In this document: positions 9,638-18,844 of the stretch, piece by piece | How positions within the stretch are numbered: position 1 is the first letter of the stretch | Layout: each line of letters opens with the position of its first letter | NCBI GenBank assembly: GCA_946999045.1 | Contig: CAMQBR010000001.1 | Location: forward strand, 35,089 to 99,088 | Direction of reading: 5' to 3' | From: an uncultured Prevotella sp. | GTDB lineage: Bacteria; Bacteroidota; Bacteroidia; Bacteroidales; Bacteroidaceae | Length of the DNA stretch: 64,000 nucleotides | Translations under genes and position numbers: made by a program | The notes under the pieces: generated by a model | Seen by the model: only the letters and a program-made list of their open reading frames with translations | What the model was told of the DNA's origin: nothing | Database searches by the model: none

Positions 9638-10828
9638 CTAATTATAAAGTTTAAGACTCAATGTATGATAATCTTTTACCATCATCTCATAACATAGTTT
9701 GAGCCAAACCAATGTACAAGGCAGAGCTTTGAGGGCGTATGCCTGAATAAGTCCCTTACGAATACATGACGGATAGAGGTCGGAAGAACCAAAACCTGAT
9801 ATTAATAATACCAATACCATAAGTGCTACATCCCACTTATTGCGCTGCCATGAAGCAGAAAAGTACCAAATACACGTACCACTAATGCCTATAATATATG
9901 AACTACTCTCACTGCCTGTACTGAAAAGTACTACAAACAGCAGCACTGATGCAAGAATGTTTTGGCGGAATAAAGTATTTTTGTATTGAGAAATACGTAA
10001 GTAAGGAATAAAGAACAATATCAAGGCTGGTACTATGAGCCATAAGTCGGAATAAGAAAAATTACCTGTAATATGTCTTACCATACCTAAAGCTGACACA
10101 TTTTGCATCACCGACTCAATGTTTTCCTGATTTTTTTCTAACAACGTAACATACCATTCGTGGTATTGTCCTATTACATAATCGGCACTGCTGATAATCA
10201 TAGGAGCGGTAAACAATACAACTGACCAGAACAATAGTGATAAAAAAAATCGCCCTTTGTGTTTAGAAAAGAAGAAAAAGGCTAAACCTACTACACCATA
10301 TAGTTTGACAAATGTTCCTAATATGATAAGGAAAGCTGCCCAAAAGTCACATTCTTTATCTATTAAGAAATACGAAGCTATAACAAAAGCGGCAATGGCT
10401 ATATTGAATTGTTGCATAAACAGCGACGTTAGAAGGGTCTCTGCACAAAACCAATAGATAAATATTTGCTGCCTACAAGATAGTTTCGACTTGCTTACTG
10501 CTACGTACAATATCAGCGATAGTGCCACATTCCAAAACAACATACCTAACCATATGGGCATCACAGCAAAGGGAGCAACAACCAAGGAGAATACTGGTCC
10601 GTAATGGTTAACATCAAAATACTCATTAGGATAGGCTCCATATAAAGATGTTTGGTTAACGGTATGCCAAAAAACGCCACGAAAAATCAAGTAATTGTTA
10701 TTACGGTGCAACTTTAATAGTGTGGCAATAATGGGTAAAAGAGTCCACAATCCTAACAAGGTTCGTTTATCACGAAAGAATGGTTTACTAAAAAAAATAG
10801 TACACTTGGTTTGTATTTGATTTATCAT
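9638..10828 (-). CDS. GT87 (DUF2029-like) membrane glycosyltransferase
   Basis: A 396-residue polytopic protein with roughly nine or ten membrane helices. The first periplasmic loop has YFDVNHYGPVFSLVVAPFA, where the acidic residue followed by a Y-G-P segment is typical of the GT-C group that uses polyprenyl-phosphate sugars (GT87 mannosyltransferases). It converges with gtrA and has its own transcription unit. The pairing with the neighbouring GT2/GtrA unit would make functional sense: those make and flip the lipid-linked donor, this enzyme would use it. That link is inference. Confidence 0.78.
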   Translation of the reverse strand: MINQIQTKCTIFFSKPFFRDKRTLLGLWTLLPIIATLLKLHRNNNYLIFRGVFWHTVNQTSLYGAYPNEYFDVNHYGPVFSLVVAPFAVMPIWLGMLFWNVALSLILYVAVSKSKLSCRQQIFIYWFCAETLLTSLFMQQFNIAIAAFVIASYFLIDKECDFWAAFLIILGTFVKLYGVVGLAFFFFSKHKGRFFLSLLFWSVVLFTAPMIISSADYVIGQYHEWYVTLLEKNQENIESVMQNVSALGMVRHITGNFSYSDLWLIVPALILFFIPYLRISQYKNTLFRQNILASVLLFVVLFSTGSESSSYIIGISGTCIWYFSASWQRNKWDVALMVLVLLISGFGSSDLYPSCIRKGLIQAYALKALPCTLVWLKLCYEMMVKDYHTLSLKLYN

Positions 10829-10910
10829 ACTCTATTATCTTCATCATTTATAAGTGCCACAAAATTAGGAAAATAATTGCACAAGTGCGATAAGTTATGT
10901 AAAAAATATA

Positions 10911-10918
10911 TAACTTTG
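10911..10918 (+). promoter_or_regulatory. -7 box for the phosphoethanolamine transferase gene
   Basis: TAACTTTG fits TAnnTTTG and ends 29 bases before the ATG at 10948. Confidence 0.6.
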
Positions 10919-10947
10919 CACAATCAACAAAAAAAAATCTACATTTA

Positions 10948-12651
10948 ATGTATTTAGAAAATAAGGATGTTGTTTCACCAAACTGGAAACAAAAGGTATG
11001 GTATGCTATTGTGAATTTTACCCAACAACATTTTCTTTTCATCGCTTTTATGTTGTTAGTTAATGTTCCGTACTTATATGTAATTTTCTCATTTGGTAAA
11101 GGCATACACCATTTTATGTATATGTGCTTTTTTATGGTATGTCTAACATGTATTATCAAACTGATATCTAATGAGAAGATAAGGCTCACTGTGCAACGTA
11201 TTATTGCCTTCTTATCGTTTTTATTACTGCTTGTTTCGCTATATTTTCTTTATTTCTACCACGGTTTACCCGATGGAGCTATCTTTGAAATACTATTGGC
11301 TACCAACCATCATGAGGCTACTGAATACTTACAGGCACATTTGCTCAACTTCCGACTTTATATAAGTATACTGGTTGTAGGGTTTGTTTTATTAGCTTGT
11401 TTTTTAGGTATTCTTAAATTACAGCGCAAGCGTTCTGTTATATTATTTACCAGTGTACTACTTATTTTTGCATGTATTTTTACCATGGTCAATATAATAA
11501 AAGATATAATAAAGGGCAAAGATAATACAGAATACAGACTATTACATAATTGTTGTTCACTGGTTTCTGCCGTTACTTATACGTGTGATGCGATAAATAA
11601 CATGAAGAAGCTAAAAAATATAGAAAAATATGGTAACAAACATCCTCAATTATTAGAGAATAAAAGCACTATACCATACGTTGTATATATTGTGGGCGAA
11701 TCTACATCTCGTCATCATACAAGTCTTTATGGCTATCATCTTAACACCACACCTTATTTATGTGCACTCGAAAAGTCGGGTAATTTGGTAAAGTTTACAG
11801 ATGTTATTAGTCCTAATGGTCAAACAATGGAGGTGCTTGGCAAGCTCTTTACCTTTTACAGACAAGGTGCCAAAGGTAATTGGTACGAGTATACTGACCT
11901 GTTTAGTATACTCAACATCGCAGGATATTACACTACTTGGCTCTCCAACCAAGAGTATTCTGGCATCTATGGCAATAATGGAAGGTTCTATGCCGAGCGT
12001 TGTAAATCATTTTCATTCTCAACAATAAGGGAGTCTGACAGTTATATTGAAGCAAAATATGATGAATGTTTATTGCCTTTATTATCCCAAACCTTAAAGC
12101 ATCCCAAGGCAAAGAACTTTATTGTATTGCACCTTATGGGGACACATCAAGAATACAAAAAGCGTTATCCTAAAACGTTTAAGGCTTTTAGTGCAAATGT
12201 TGAACAGGGCGATAACGAAAAAATAAAACAGACAAAGGCTTACTATGATACAGCTGTACGATACAACGACAGTATTGTTAACGCTATTATCAATCAATTT
12301 AAGGATAAAAACGCATTGGTTATTTACACTTCAGATCATGGAGAAGATGTAATGGAAATAAATAAAAAAGTGGCAGACCACGGTGATATTGATATTAATA
12401 ACAACAAAGTGGAGATACCAATGGTGGTGTATATGTCTCCAAAATTCCAACAAAGTTATCCAAAATTGGTAACTCGTATCAAACAATCGGTTCATCGTCC
12501 GTTTATGACAGATGATATGATACACAGCATTCTTGACCTTATGGAAATACGTACCAAGGAATATAATCCTACTTTTAGCATTTTTAATTCAAAATATAAT
12601 GCAAAGAGAATAAGAATATGTGCATCCAAACGATACCCAATAAAACCATAA
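10948..12651 (+). CDS. Lipid A/LPS phosphoethanolamine transferase (EptA/sulfatase superfamily)
   Basis: A 567-residue protein with about five N-terminal membrane helices and a C-terminal alkaline-phosphatase-like periplasmic domain. Metal and catalytic residues visible are Glu in YIVGESTSRHHTSLYGY, the probable nucleophile Thr293 in SPNGQTMEV, and DHGED near the C-terminus. EptA-type enzymes transfer phosphoethanolamine from phosphatidylethanolamine to lipid A phosphates, lowering surface negative charge and polymyxin binding. Acceptor (lipid A or core) cannot be decided. It converges with the GT90 gene, leaving only 24 bases between stop codons. Confidence 0.9.
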   Translation: MYLENKDVVSPNWKQKVWYAIVNFTQQHFLFIAFMLLVNVPYLYVIFSFGKGIHHFMYMCFFMVCLTCIIKLISNEKIRLTVQRIIAFLSFLLLLVSLYFLYFYHGLPDGAIFEILLATNHHEATEYLQAHLLNFRLYISILVVGFVLLACFLGILKLQRKRSVILFTSVLLIFACIFTMVNIIKDIIKGKDNTEYRLLHNCCSLVSAVTYTCDAINNMKKLKNIEKYGNKHPQLLENKSTIPYVVYIVGESTSRHHTSLYGYHLNTTPYLCALEKSGNLVKFTDVISPNGQTMEVLGKLFTFYRQGAKGNWYEYTDLFSILNIAGYYTTWLSNQEYSGIYGNNGRFYAERCKSFSFSTIRESDSYIEAKYDECLLPLLSQTLKHPKAKNFIVLHLMGTHQEYKKRYPKTFKAFSANVEQGDNEKIKQTKAYYDTAVRYNDSIVNAIINQFKDKNALVIYTSDHGEDVMEINKKVADHGDIDINNNKVEIPMVVYMSPKFQQSYPKLVTRIKQSVHRPFMTDDMIHSILDLMEIRTKEYNPTFSIFNSKYNAKRIRICASKRYPIKP

Positions 12652-12675
12652 GAATAAGGTAAATATACCCTATAA

Positions 12676-13677
12676 TTACTTGTTAGTTATCTTAAAATAC
12701 TTCTCTAAGACTAACAGAGATATAAGGCGTTCACGACGCTGATTCATAAATTGTGCTACAAATTGATGGGCATGTTCTATAATAGCTTCGGCATCTTTGG
12801 GATGTTCTATGTAATAATGTAGCTGTTGAGACAAATCGGAAAAGTTGGGCTTAATAGCAATATAATGGTAATTAGGAATAAGTTTACCCTCCATAAACCA
12901 TGTTTCATAGGTAGGAGGTGGCATCACTGCAACCGAATTGGACGACATAATCCACTTCAAATTACTGGCAACATCATTACCTTCTAACGCCATAATAAAC
13001 TTATAATCTAAATGCTGGCGAATGCTTAACTTTGTTGTATACCACTCAGTAAACTGCTTATCCACTACTCCAGCATCCACTAAAGGATGCTGAAAATACT
13101 TTTGCATAAAGTATAAGCGATTTAATTTAAGGTTATTTCCTGCTTTTTGTCCTATCTCTCCCCTAAAAATAACCATATTCTTTTTATCTCGAAATTTTTT
13201 TTTGTCATGCGTAAAAATAAAATGGCGCACACGATCTAATTTCATTATCACAGAATTTTGATTATCTCCAGCAATGGGACGGCTCTTTACTATTGTTGGT
13301 AAAGTGGGGATAGTGATTACATCTCCAGCCTCTACTATCCATTTGTTACATAGCGGAAAGGCTTTGGCATAGCGATAAGAATCAAGATAATATACCTTTG
13401 GGTGCATAATACGTTGCTCACAAAGCATGGTAGACTGGATGTTAAATGCTGTATCATCTATATCTGTTTTATTAGATAATCTATTATAATAATTTACCCT
13501 TTCTTTAATATATGCTTTATCCTTTCGCTTGGTAAAAGCTCGTTTATCTCTCTGCCACAACCACTTTAATATAAAATGTGGTATATTTATTTGTATGTAT
13601 GACACAAGATAATACGACCATTTAGCGTTCTTATCACTTTTTAAAAAGTATTTTATTTGATACAGAAAGTTTTTCAC
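12676..13677 (-). CDS. LPS glycosyltransferase, GT90 (LpsA/CAP10-like)
   Basis: A 333-residue soluble protein. The C-terminal half has the GT90/CAP10 signature KFIMALEGNDVASNLKW followed by MPPPTYETWFMEGKLIPNYHYI, and the middle has MVIFRGEIG. Bacterial GT90 enzymes add xylose or glucose-type sugars to LPS cores or O-chains. Its start overlaps the stop of the GT2 gene by 4 bases, placing it last in a leftward LPS-core operon. Confidence 0.85.
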   Translation of the reverse strand: MKNFLYQIKYFLKSDKNAKWSYYLVSYIQINIPHFILKWLWQRDKRAFTKRKDKAYIKERVNYYNRLSNKTDIDDTAFNIQSTMLCEQRIMHPKVYYLDSYRYAKAFPLCNKWIVEAGDVITIPTLPTIVKSRPIAGDNQNSVIMKLDRVRHFIFTHDKKKFRDKKNMVIFRGEIGQKAGNNLKLNRLYFMQKYFQHPLVDAGVVDKQFTEWYTTKLSIRQHLDYKFIMALEGNDVASNLKWIMSSNSVAVMPPPTYETWFMEGKLIPNYHYIAIKPNFSDLSQQLHYYIEHPKDAEAIIEHAHQFVAQFMNQRRERLISLLVLEKYFKITNK

Positions 13678-14483
13678 TCGTATTGATATTTATCTAATCC
13701 ATTGGTACACCATGATTTTTTTTCTCTCTGTGTACGTTCTAATTCTTTGTAATTGCTTTTTGCATTCTCACGAGATGCTACTGAATGTAACAAATGGTAT
13801 TCTACTCCACCAAATTTCAGACTACGTTTGTGCACACCAGCAAAATGCAATCTGTAAGCTAATTCGCTATCTTCGTATCCCCACTCTATAAAGTCTTCAT
13901 TGAAACCATTTACCTTTATAAGATCCTTTCTCCAATAAGCCATATTGCATCCACGAGCATGAGCTATATCTCGATCATACCTATCGGCTAAAAATTGACG
14001 AAGATAATGACAACGATATTTATTAAAAATATGTCCCAGAGATAAATCCCACAAAAATATTTTGAATTTTTGAGTCTTTAATATTTTTTCTGTAGTTTTC
14101 TTAGACAATAAAACTCTTGATCCACACACAAAACAATTTGGTTGACAAATATCTAAATGATCACTAATAAAATAAGGAGATAGCACTACATCACCATCTA
14201 TTTCAATGATATAATCGCCCTCCATTTCCGTAATGGCTTTATTAAGAATGATAGTTTTACGAAAACCTTTGTCCTCATGCCACACATGTTTGATGGGTAC
14301 AGTACTTTCTTTTTTTAGTTTTTCTATCAGTTCTCGTGTGTCATTTTTTGAGCCATCATCCGCAATAGCTATCTCATAAGGTAGCACTGTTTGGGCAAAA
14401 ATACTACGCAAACATAATGCTAATGCCTCTTTCCAATTATAGGTAGAGACCAATATTGATACTTTTATTTGTGTCTTCTCCAT
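13674..14483 (-). CDS. GT2 glycosyltransferase with galactosyltransferase-type C-terminus
   Basis: This 269-residue protein has the GT2 fold: VSILVSTYNWKEALALCLRS, IAIADDGSKNDT and the DGD metal motif in YIIEIDGDVVLS. The C-terminal segment RGCNMAYWRKDLIKVNGFNEDF then EWGYEDSELAYRL is the glyco_transf_7C-type motif seen in chondroitin-synthase-like and LPS core transferases. No membrane helix. Lies 36 bases after the GT4 gene and overlaps GT90. Sugar and acceptor unknown, LPS core assumed from context. Confidence 0.85.
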   Translation of the reverse strand: MEKTQIKVSILVSTYNWKEALALCLRSIFAQTVLPYEIAIADDGSKNDTRELIEKLKKESTVPIKHVWHEDKGFRKTIILNKAITEMEGDYIIEIDGDVVLSPYFISDHLDICQPNCFVCGSRVLLSKKTTEKILKTQKFKIFLWDLSLGHIFNKYRCHYLRQFLADRYDRDIAHARGCNMAYWRKDLIKVNGFNEDFIEWGYEDSELAYRLHFAGVHKRSLKFGGVEYHLLHSVASRENAKSNYKELERTQREKKSWCTNGLDKYQYE

Positions 14484-14519
14484 TTACTTTTTTCTTGATT
14501 TCATAGCAGCAAATGCATA

Positions 14520-15680
14520 TTATCTACCTTGTTGCAATAATTGATTGTACACCTCTTCCACCTGTTCTGCAACATTTAAGTTTTCAAAACGTTGTACATA
14601 TAGTTTGCTACGTTCTATCTTTTCAGCCCTATTGTCATTGCCTTTCAATATAGATATAATGGCTTGTGCCATAGCTTGTACATCATCTGGATGAACATAC
14701 AGACTATCAGGACCGCCTGCTTCTTCTAAACAAGAACCTGTGCAAGCCACTATGGGTAAACCACTCTGTATGGCTTCAATGATAGGAATACCAAAACCTT
14801 CATAGCGAGAGGGATAAACAAAGCATTCGGCTTGCTGATAAATGGCTGGTAATTCAGCATTACTCACACCATGAAAAATATGTATACGACTTTTCAGGGC
14901 ATATGCTTTGGCATATTTTTCTATTTTATTTAGATAAGGAGTAGCTCGACCTACTGCAACAAGTTCTATATCTGAAGGTAATTGTTGCAATGCTTTAACG
15001 GCTAATAGTAAGTTTTTACGCTCTTCTATTGAACCAACGTACAATATATAACGTTTTGGCAAATGATAAATAGCATCTACTCTCTGCTTTTCTTCATTGC
15101 TAACAAGCCGCTTAAAGTTCGTTCCACATGATTGATAAATTACTTTTATTTTTTCTTCTGGATAATTAGAATATTCCAATATATCTTGTTTGGTACACTC
15201 ACTAATAGCAATTATGCAATCGGCTTCTTTGCAAGTAGACAGGAATTTATGCTTATATAACCAAGCATCTATACAATGATAATATTCGGGATGACGAAGA
15301 AAGATAAGATCGTGTATGGTAACAACACTTTTTATTCCACTTTCGTTGATGCCAACAGGTAATTCTCCCGATAGTCCATGATACACTTCTACCCCATCGT
15401 ACAGCAGTTGTTTTACAATACCTCGATGTCTCCAATAATCTTTTTGCCACCTAAATCGAAAGCCTTGTGGATAACAAAAATCTATATTCTCAGCCTCTCT
15501 TATCTGCTGTCTCAGTGCATCATTACCCTTATCAGGTGCATATAGTTGTAGTTTAAGATGCGCATTTACTTCTGATAGCGCATTTACAAGCGTTCTACCA
15601 TAATTTCCCAATCCCGTATTGTTACTAACAATGCGCTTTGCATCAAAGCCAATAGTAGTTATACTTTTGGTATTTTCCAT
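14520..15680 (-). CDS. GT4 glycosyltransferase (GT-B fold)
   Basis: A 386-residue protein with the glyco_transf_1 C-terminal domain: YILYVGSIEERKNLLLAVKAL, then the donor-binding CFVYPSRYEGFGIPIIEAIQSGLPIVA with the E-x7-E arrangement. N-terminal domain contains TGLGNYGRTLVNAL. Members of this group include mannosyl- and rhamnosyltransferases of LPS and O-antigen. It begins only 11 bases after the LpxL-like gene. Confidence 0.87.
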   Translation of the reverse strand: MENTKSITTIGFDAKRIVSNNTGLGNYGRTLVNALSEVNAHLKLQLYAPDKGNDALRQQIREAENIDFCYPQGFRFRWQKDYWRHRGIVKQLLYDGVEVYHGLSGELPVGINESGIKSVVTIHDLIFLRHPEYYHCIDAWLYKHKFLSTCKEADCIIAISECTKQDILEYSNYPEEKIKVIYQSCGTNFKRLVSNEEKQRVDAIYHLPKRYILYVGSIEERKNLLLAVKALQQLPSDIELVAVGRATPYLNKIEKYAKAYALKSRIHIFHGVSNAELPAIYQQAECFVYPSRYEGFGIPIIEAIQSGLPIVACTGSCLEEAGGPDSLYVHPDDVQAMAQAIISILKGNDNRAEKIERSKLYVQRFENLNVAEQVEEVYNQLLQQGR

Positions 15681-15691
15681 TTATAAACAGG

Positions 15692-16648
15692 CTATTTTTG
15701 TTTTATCTTTTTATTTGTTTCCATGCTTTTGATTTGCTCTGAAAATCTTAAATTAAACTCTTCTCTTGTACGTTTCCAGCGATTATGACTCCATAACCAT
15801 AAGGCAGGATCACGATGAATGGTTGCTTCTAACAACTTAAAATATTGGTCTGTAATTTCCCATTCACTACATTTTTTTGGTTGAAGGGTTATAAGTTTTA
15901 ACTCACATTTATAATATCCTCGCTTTATGCGATGCATATCCCCATAAAAACAAGCCTCATCGGTTTTCTTTACAATACGCTCGGCACCTGTAAGTACAGG
16001 GGTATCATGATTTAAGAAGTTAACCCAATGGTGAATATTGTGCCACAAAGGAACTTGATCGGCAATATATCCTACTACTACGGTTTTGCTTTGCTGTCTG
16101 AAACGCAATATCTTTCTTATGGATTCTTGCATGGGTATACATAAAGAATTATTGAGTTCTCGTACATCCTTAAACAACTTATCAAAATATTGATTTTCTA
16201 ATGGATGATATAGCTGACAGCATTGGGTAGACGGTGTGAGCCAATAAGGCAACGAGGATACCCACTCCCAGTTGCAATAATGACCTAAATAGATAGCACA
16301 CGACTGTCCACAACTCAATACTTCATTTATTTTTTCGATACCCACAAATCGCATTCTCTTTTTAAATTGCACTTCAGACATATTCATGAGCTTTATAGTT
16401 TCTACAATATAATCGCAAAACCAATGGTAAAACTCTTTCTCTATTTCCCTAATTTCCTTATTGCTTTTCTTTGGAAAACTGGTTGATAAGTTCTTAATAA
16501 TAATAATATGACGATATTTTATAAAGTATACTAAAAGCAAATAGAGTATATCGGATAAACGGTATAACACCCATAAAGGTAGTAATGATAGTAAATACCA
16601 AATGGTATATACTAATATATATCCTATTTTCTGTAATAACTTTTTCAT
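15692..16648 (-). CDS. Lipid A acyltransferase-like protein (LpxL/HtrB family)
   Basis: About 318 residues with one N-terminal membrane helix and the LpxL acyltransferase motif HYCNWE in IYLGHYCNWEWVS (HX4E catalytic pair). Further conserved pieces are VVVGYIADQVPL and LWLWSHNRWK. The frame is open to a GTG at 16672, but that codon falls on the -7 box; ATG at 16648 (MKKLLQKIGYIL) is a better start. The family adds secondary acyl chains to lipid A; Bacteroidetes lipid A is usually penta-acylated. First gene of the acyltransferase-GT4-GT2-GT90 run. Confidence 0.88.
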   Translation of the reverse strand: MKKLLQKIGYILVYTIWYLLSLLPLWVLYRLSDILYLLLVYFIKYRHIIIIKNLSTSFPKKSNKEIREIEKEFYHWFCDYIVETIKLMNMSEVQFKKRMRFVGIEKINEVLSCGQSCAIYLGHYCNWEWVSSLPYWLTPSTQCCQLYHPLENQYFDKLFKDVRELNNSLCIPMQESIRKILRFRQQSKTVVVGYIADQVPLWHNIHHWVNFLNHDTPVLTGAERIVKKTDEACFYGDMHRIKRGYYKCELKLITLQPKKCSEWEITDQYFKLLEATIHRDPALWLWSHNRWKRTREEFNLRFSEQIKSMETNKKIKQK

Positions 16649-16671
16649 TAAAATAATAAATGCATTCGGCA

Positions 16672-16679
16672 CAAAGTTA
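16672..16679 (-). promoter_or_regulatory. -7 box of the acyltransferase/GT operon
   Basis: On the minus strand it reads TAACTTTG, 24 bases before the ATG at 16648. It suggests that the four LPS genes can be transcribed apart from the sulfatase gene upstream. Confidence 0.6.
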
Positions 16680-16816
16680 GCAAATTAGCCTTTATCTTGC
16701 AAGCATTTAAGGTTTTAGTTGTGAGTGTTTCGGCAGACAAAAACTGCAGACTGCAATATCTGTTCTCCCCACATAAAAAACTATGTCAGTTAACTCCCTA
16801 TAACTCTCATCATACC

Positions 16817-18808
16817 TCATGGCAACATCTTATTATTTACTATTCTGTACATATATTGGTAAATAATAGCTTTCAGCTCACGTTCCATTTTTACTTGCTG
16901 TTTTACTTTTCCTAAAAGGTTGTGTTTCATCAGTTTATCATCTAAACGATAAATAGCCTTAGTTTTTTTGCCATCAAATTGTAATACATAACCGTACTTA
17001 CAATATTGGTAAATACCATTAAGATAATTCACAGCGTACGTCTCACCCATTGGAGTAGTCATCAGGTCGCAACCATAAGAGATAAAGGGTTTGTTATACC
17101 CCAATATGCTAAGTACGGTAGGTAATATATCTATTTGCTGAGCTATGCCCAGTTGCATACCTGGAGACACTTCACCTGAAGGGTCGAAGATAATGATAGG
17201 CGAACAAAAACCGCCAATATCTGTTTGGTATTGTTGGTGATCACTCATATTGGTATGGTCGCTTGTCATCACAAAAATAGTATTTTTGTACCATGGTTGC
17301 TTTTTAGCAGTTTCAAAGAACTTACCAATAGCCATATCGGTATAGCGTATACATTTGTGCATAACGATACCCTCTTCAGGAAAAACCTTTTTATATTTAT
17401 CTGGAATGACATAAGGCGTATGACTGGTAACCGTAAAACAAGCCGTCATAAAAGGTTGCTTCATTTCACCTATCTTAGTTGCCCAGTACTGTAAAAACGG
17501 CTCATCCCATATACCCCAATGCCCATCAAAGTCGGCATCACCACCAAAACGTTTGTCCTCATCATAATCTTGCCTGCCGTAATAGTGCTGAAAACCAGTT
17601 TTATTGGCAAAAGCTAAAAATCCCATACTTCCCCTGTTAGCACCATGGAAGAAAGCTGTTTCATACCCTTCTTTTTCTAAAATACCAGCCATTCCTGTAT
17701 AATTGTTCATGGAAGCTGGTGTTAAAACAAAGGGAGATATAAACATAGGGATGCCACACAATACAGATGGCATACCATCAATGCTCTTTCTGCCATTGCA
17801 AAAAGAATATTGATAAACTCTACTTTTAGCTATAAGTTTATCTACATTAGGTGTATATCCTTTGTATTTGCCACCGTCTAAATCTTTATTAAAAGCACCA
17901 ATGTACTCTCGTCCAAAACTTTCAACAATAAGAACTACTACATTTTTTTTACGAAATGGATGTGTAGGTTGCAGACAATGAACTGGTGAGAAAAACTTTT
18001 CGGCTTCCTTTAGATTAGAGAAATAGGTTGGAATTGTAAATACATCTTTACCAATGGTTCGCAAAAGAGCAAAAGGGGTATTTAATACCAAGGCACATTC
18101 GGTAGGTCGCTCAACATATTGATTGGCATTATTCACCGTAATAGGTCGAATACCTGTACCCAAGCCGCCTCTGCATGCACCTATTATTAAAGGTGTAGTA
18201 AGCAATAATAATAACAGTTGCACCCCTACAAAGCTTAATTTACTCTTTATAGTAATATATTTTGTATAATGAGTACGAGGCATTACATAGAGCTTCCACA
18301 TTAAAAAGATAACAAAAATAGCCAACAACAGCAAATACCAATGTACTAAGAGTTCGCCCCAAATAACATCGGTCAAGTTAGTTTCATTACTAAATTCTCT
18401 AAATACACTGGTTGTAGTACGGCGAAGGGTATAAGGAAAATATACCGAATCGCATAAATTGATAATAAAAGCCAATGCATTAACTACTACAAACAACCAT
18501 TTACAAAACAGATGATAGCCTTTGTGCTCTTTTATCCACAAGGGAAAGAGCATAGCTACAATGTATAACATATTAGTATAAGCAATAGCAGATCTGTCAA
18601 ATATGTATCCACCCCAATACATTGTGGCAAAATTAGACCACGTAAGATGTTCTGAGAAATAACTAAAATTCTCCAACAAAAATTCTGTTCGTGCAATAAA
18701 ATACACTACAAATACCATGAACAAATTGATTATCATAGCCACAAAGGGAGAAAGCATCTGTTTCAGTTCTTTATATTTTTCATTATCCATATCTTTTTCT
18801 ATCTTCAT
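16817..18808 (-). CDS. LTA-synthase-like sulfatase-superfamily membrane protein
   Basis: A 663-residue protein with five N-terminal membrane helices and a large periplasmic alkaline-phosphatase-like domain. VVLIVESFGREYIGAF carries the metal-binding Glu and TSDHTNMSDH the metal-binding Asp/His pair. Where Gram-positive LtaS has a catalytic Thr, this protein has Ser342 in NGRKSIDGMPSV, the form seen in Gram-negative relatives. Such proteins transfer phosphoglycerol or phosphoethanolamine to periplasmic glycans or lipids. It lies 36 bases downstream of an MsbA-like exporter, so an LPS or lipid decoration role is likely; the transferred group is unknown. Confidence 0.85.
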   Translation of the reverse strand: MKIEKDMDNEKYKELKQMLSPFVAMIINLFMVFVVYFIARTEFLLENFSYFSEHLTWSNFATMYWGGYIFDRSAIAYTNMLYIVAMLFPLWIKEHKGYHLFCKWLFVVVNALAFIINLCDSVYFPYTLRRTTTSVFREFSNETNLTDVIWGELLVHWYLLLLAIFVIFLMWKLYVMPRTHYTKYITIKSKLSFVGVQLLLLLLTTPLIIGACRGGLGTGIRPITVNNANQYVERPTECALVLNTPFALLRTIGKDVFTIPTYFSNLKEAEKFFSPVHCLQPTHPFRKKNVVVLIVESFGREYIGAFNKDLDGGKYKGYTPNVDKLIAKSRVYQYSFCNGRKSIDGMPSVLCGIPMFISPFVLTPASMNNYTGMAGILEKEGYETAFFHGANRGSMGFLAFANKTGFQHYYGRQDYDEDKRFGGDADFDGHWGIWDEPFLQYWATKIGEMKQPFMTACFTVTSHTPYVIPDKYKKVFPEEGIVMHKCIRYTDMAIGKFFETAKKQPWYKNTIFVMTSDHTNMSDHQQYQTDIGGFCSPIIIFDPSGEVSPGMQLGIAQQIDILPTVLSILGYNKPFISYGCDLMTTPMGETYAVNYLNGIYQYCKYGYVLQFDGKKTKAIYRLDDKLMKHNLLGKVKQQVKMERELKAIIYQYMYRIVNNKMLP

Positions 18809-18844
18809 ATATTTATACCTTTCACATCTTAACCTTTTATCATT

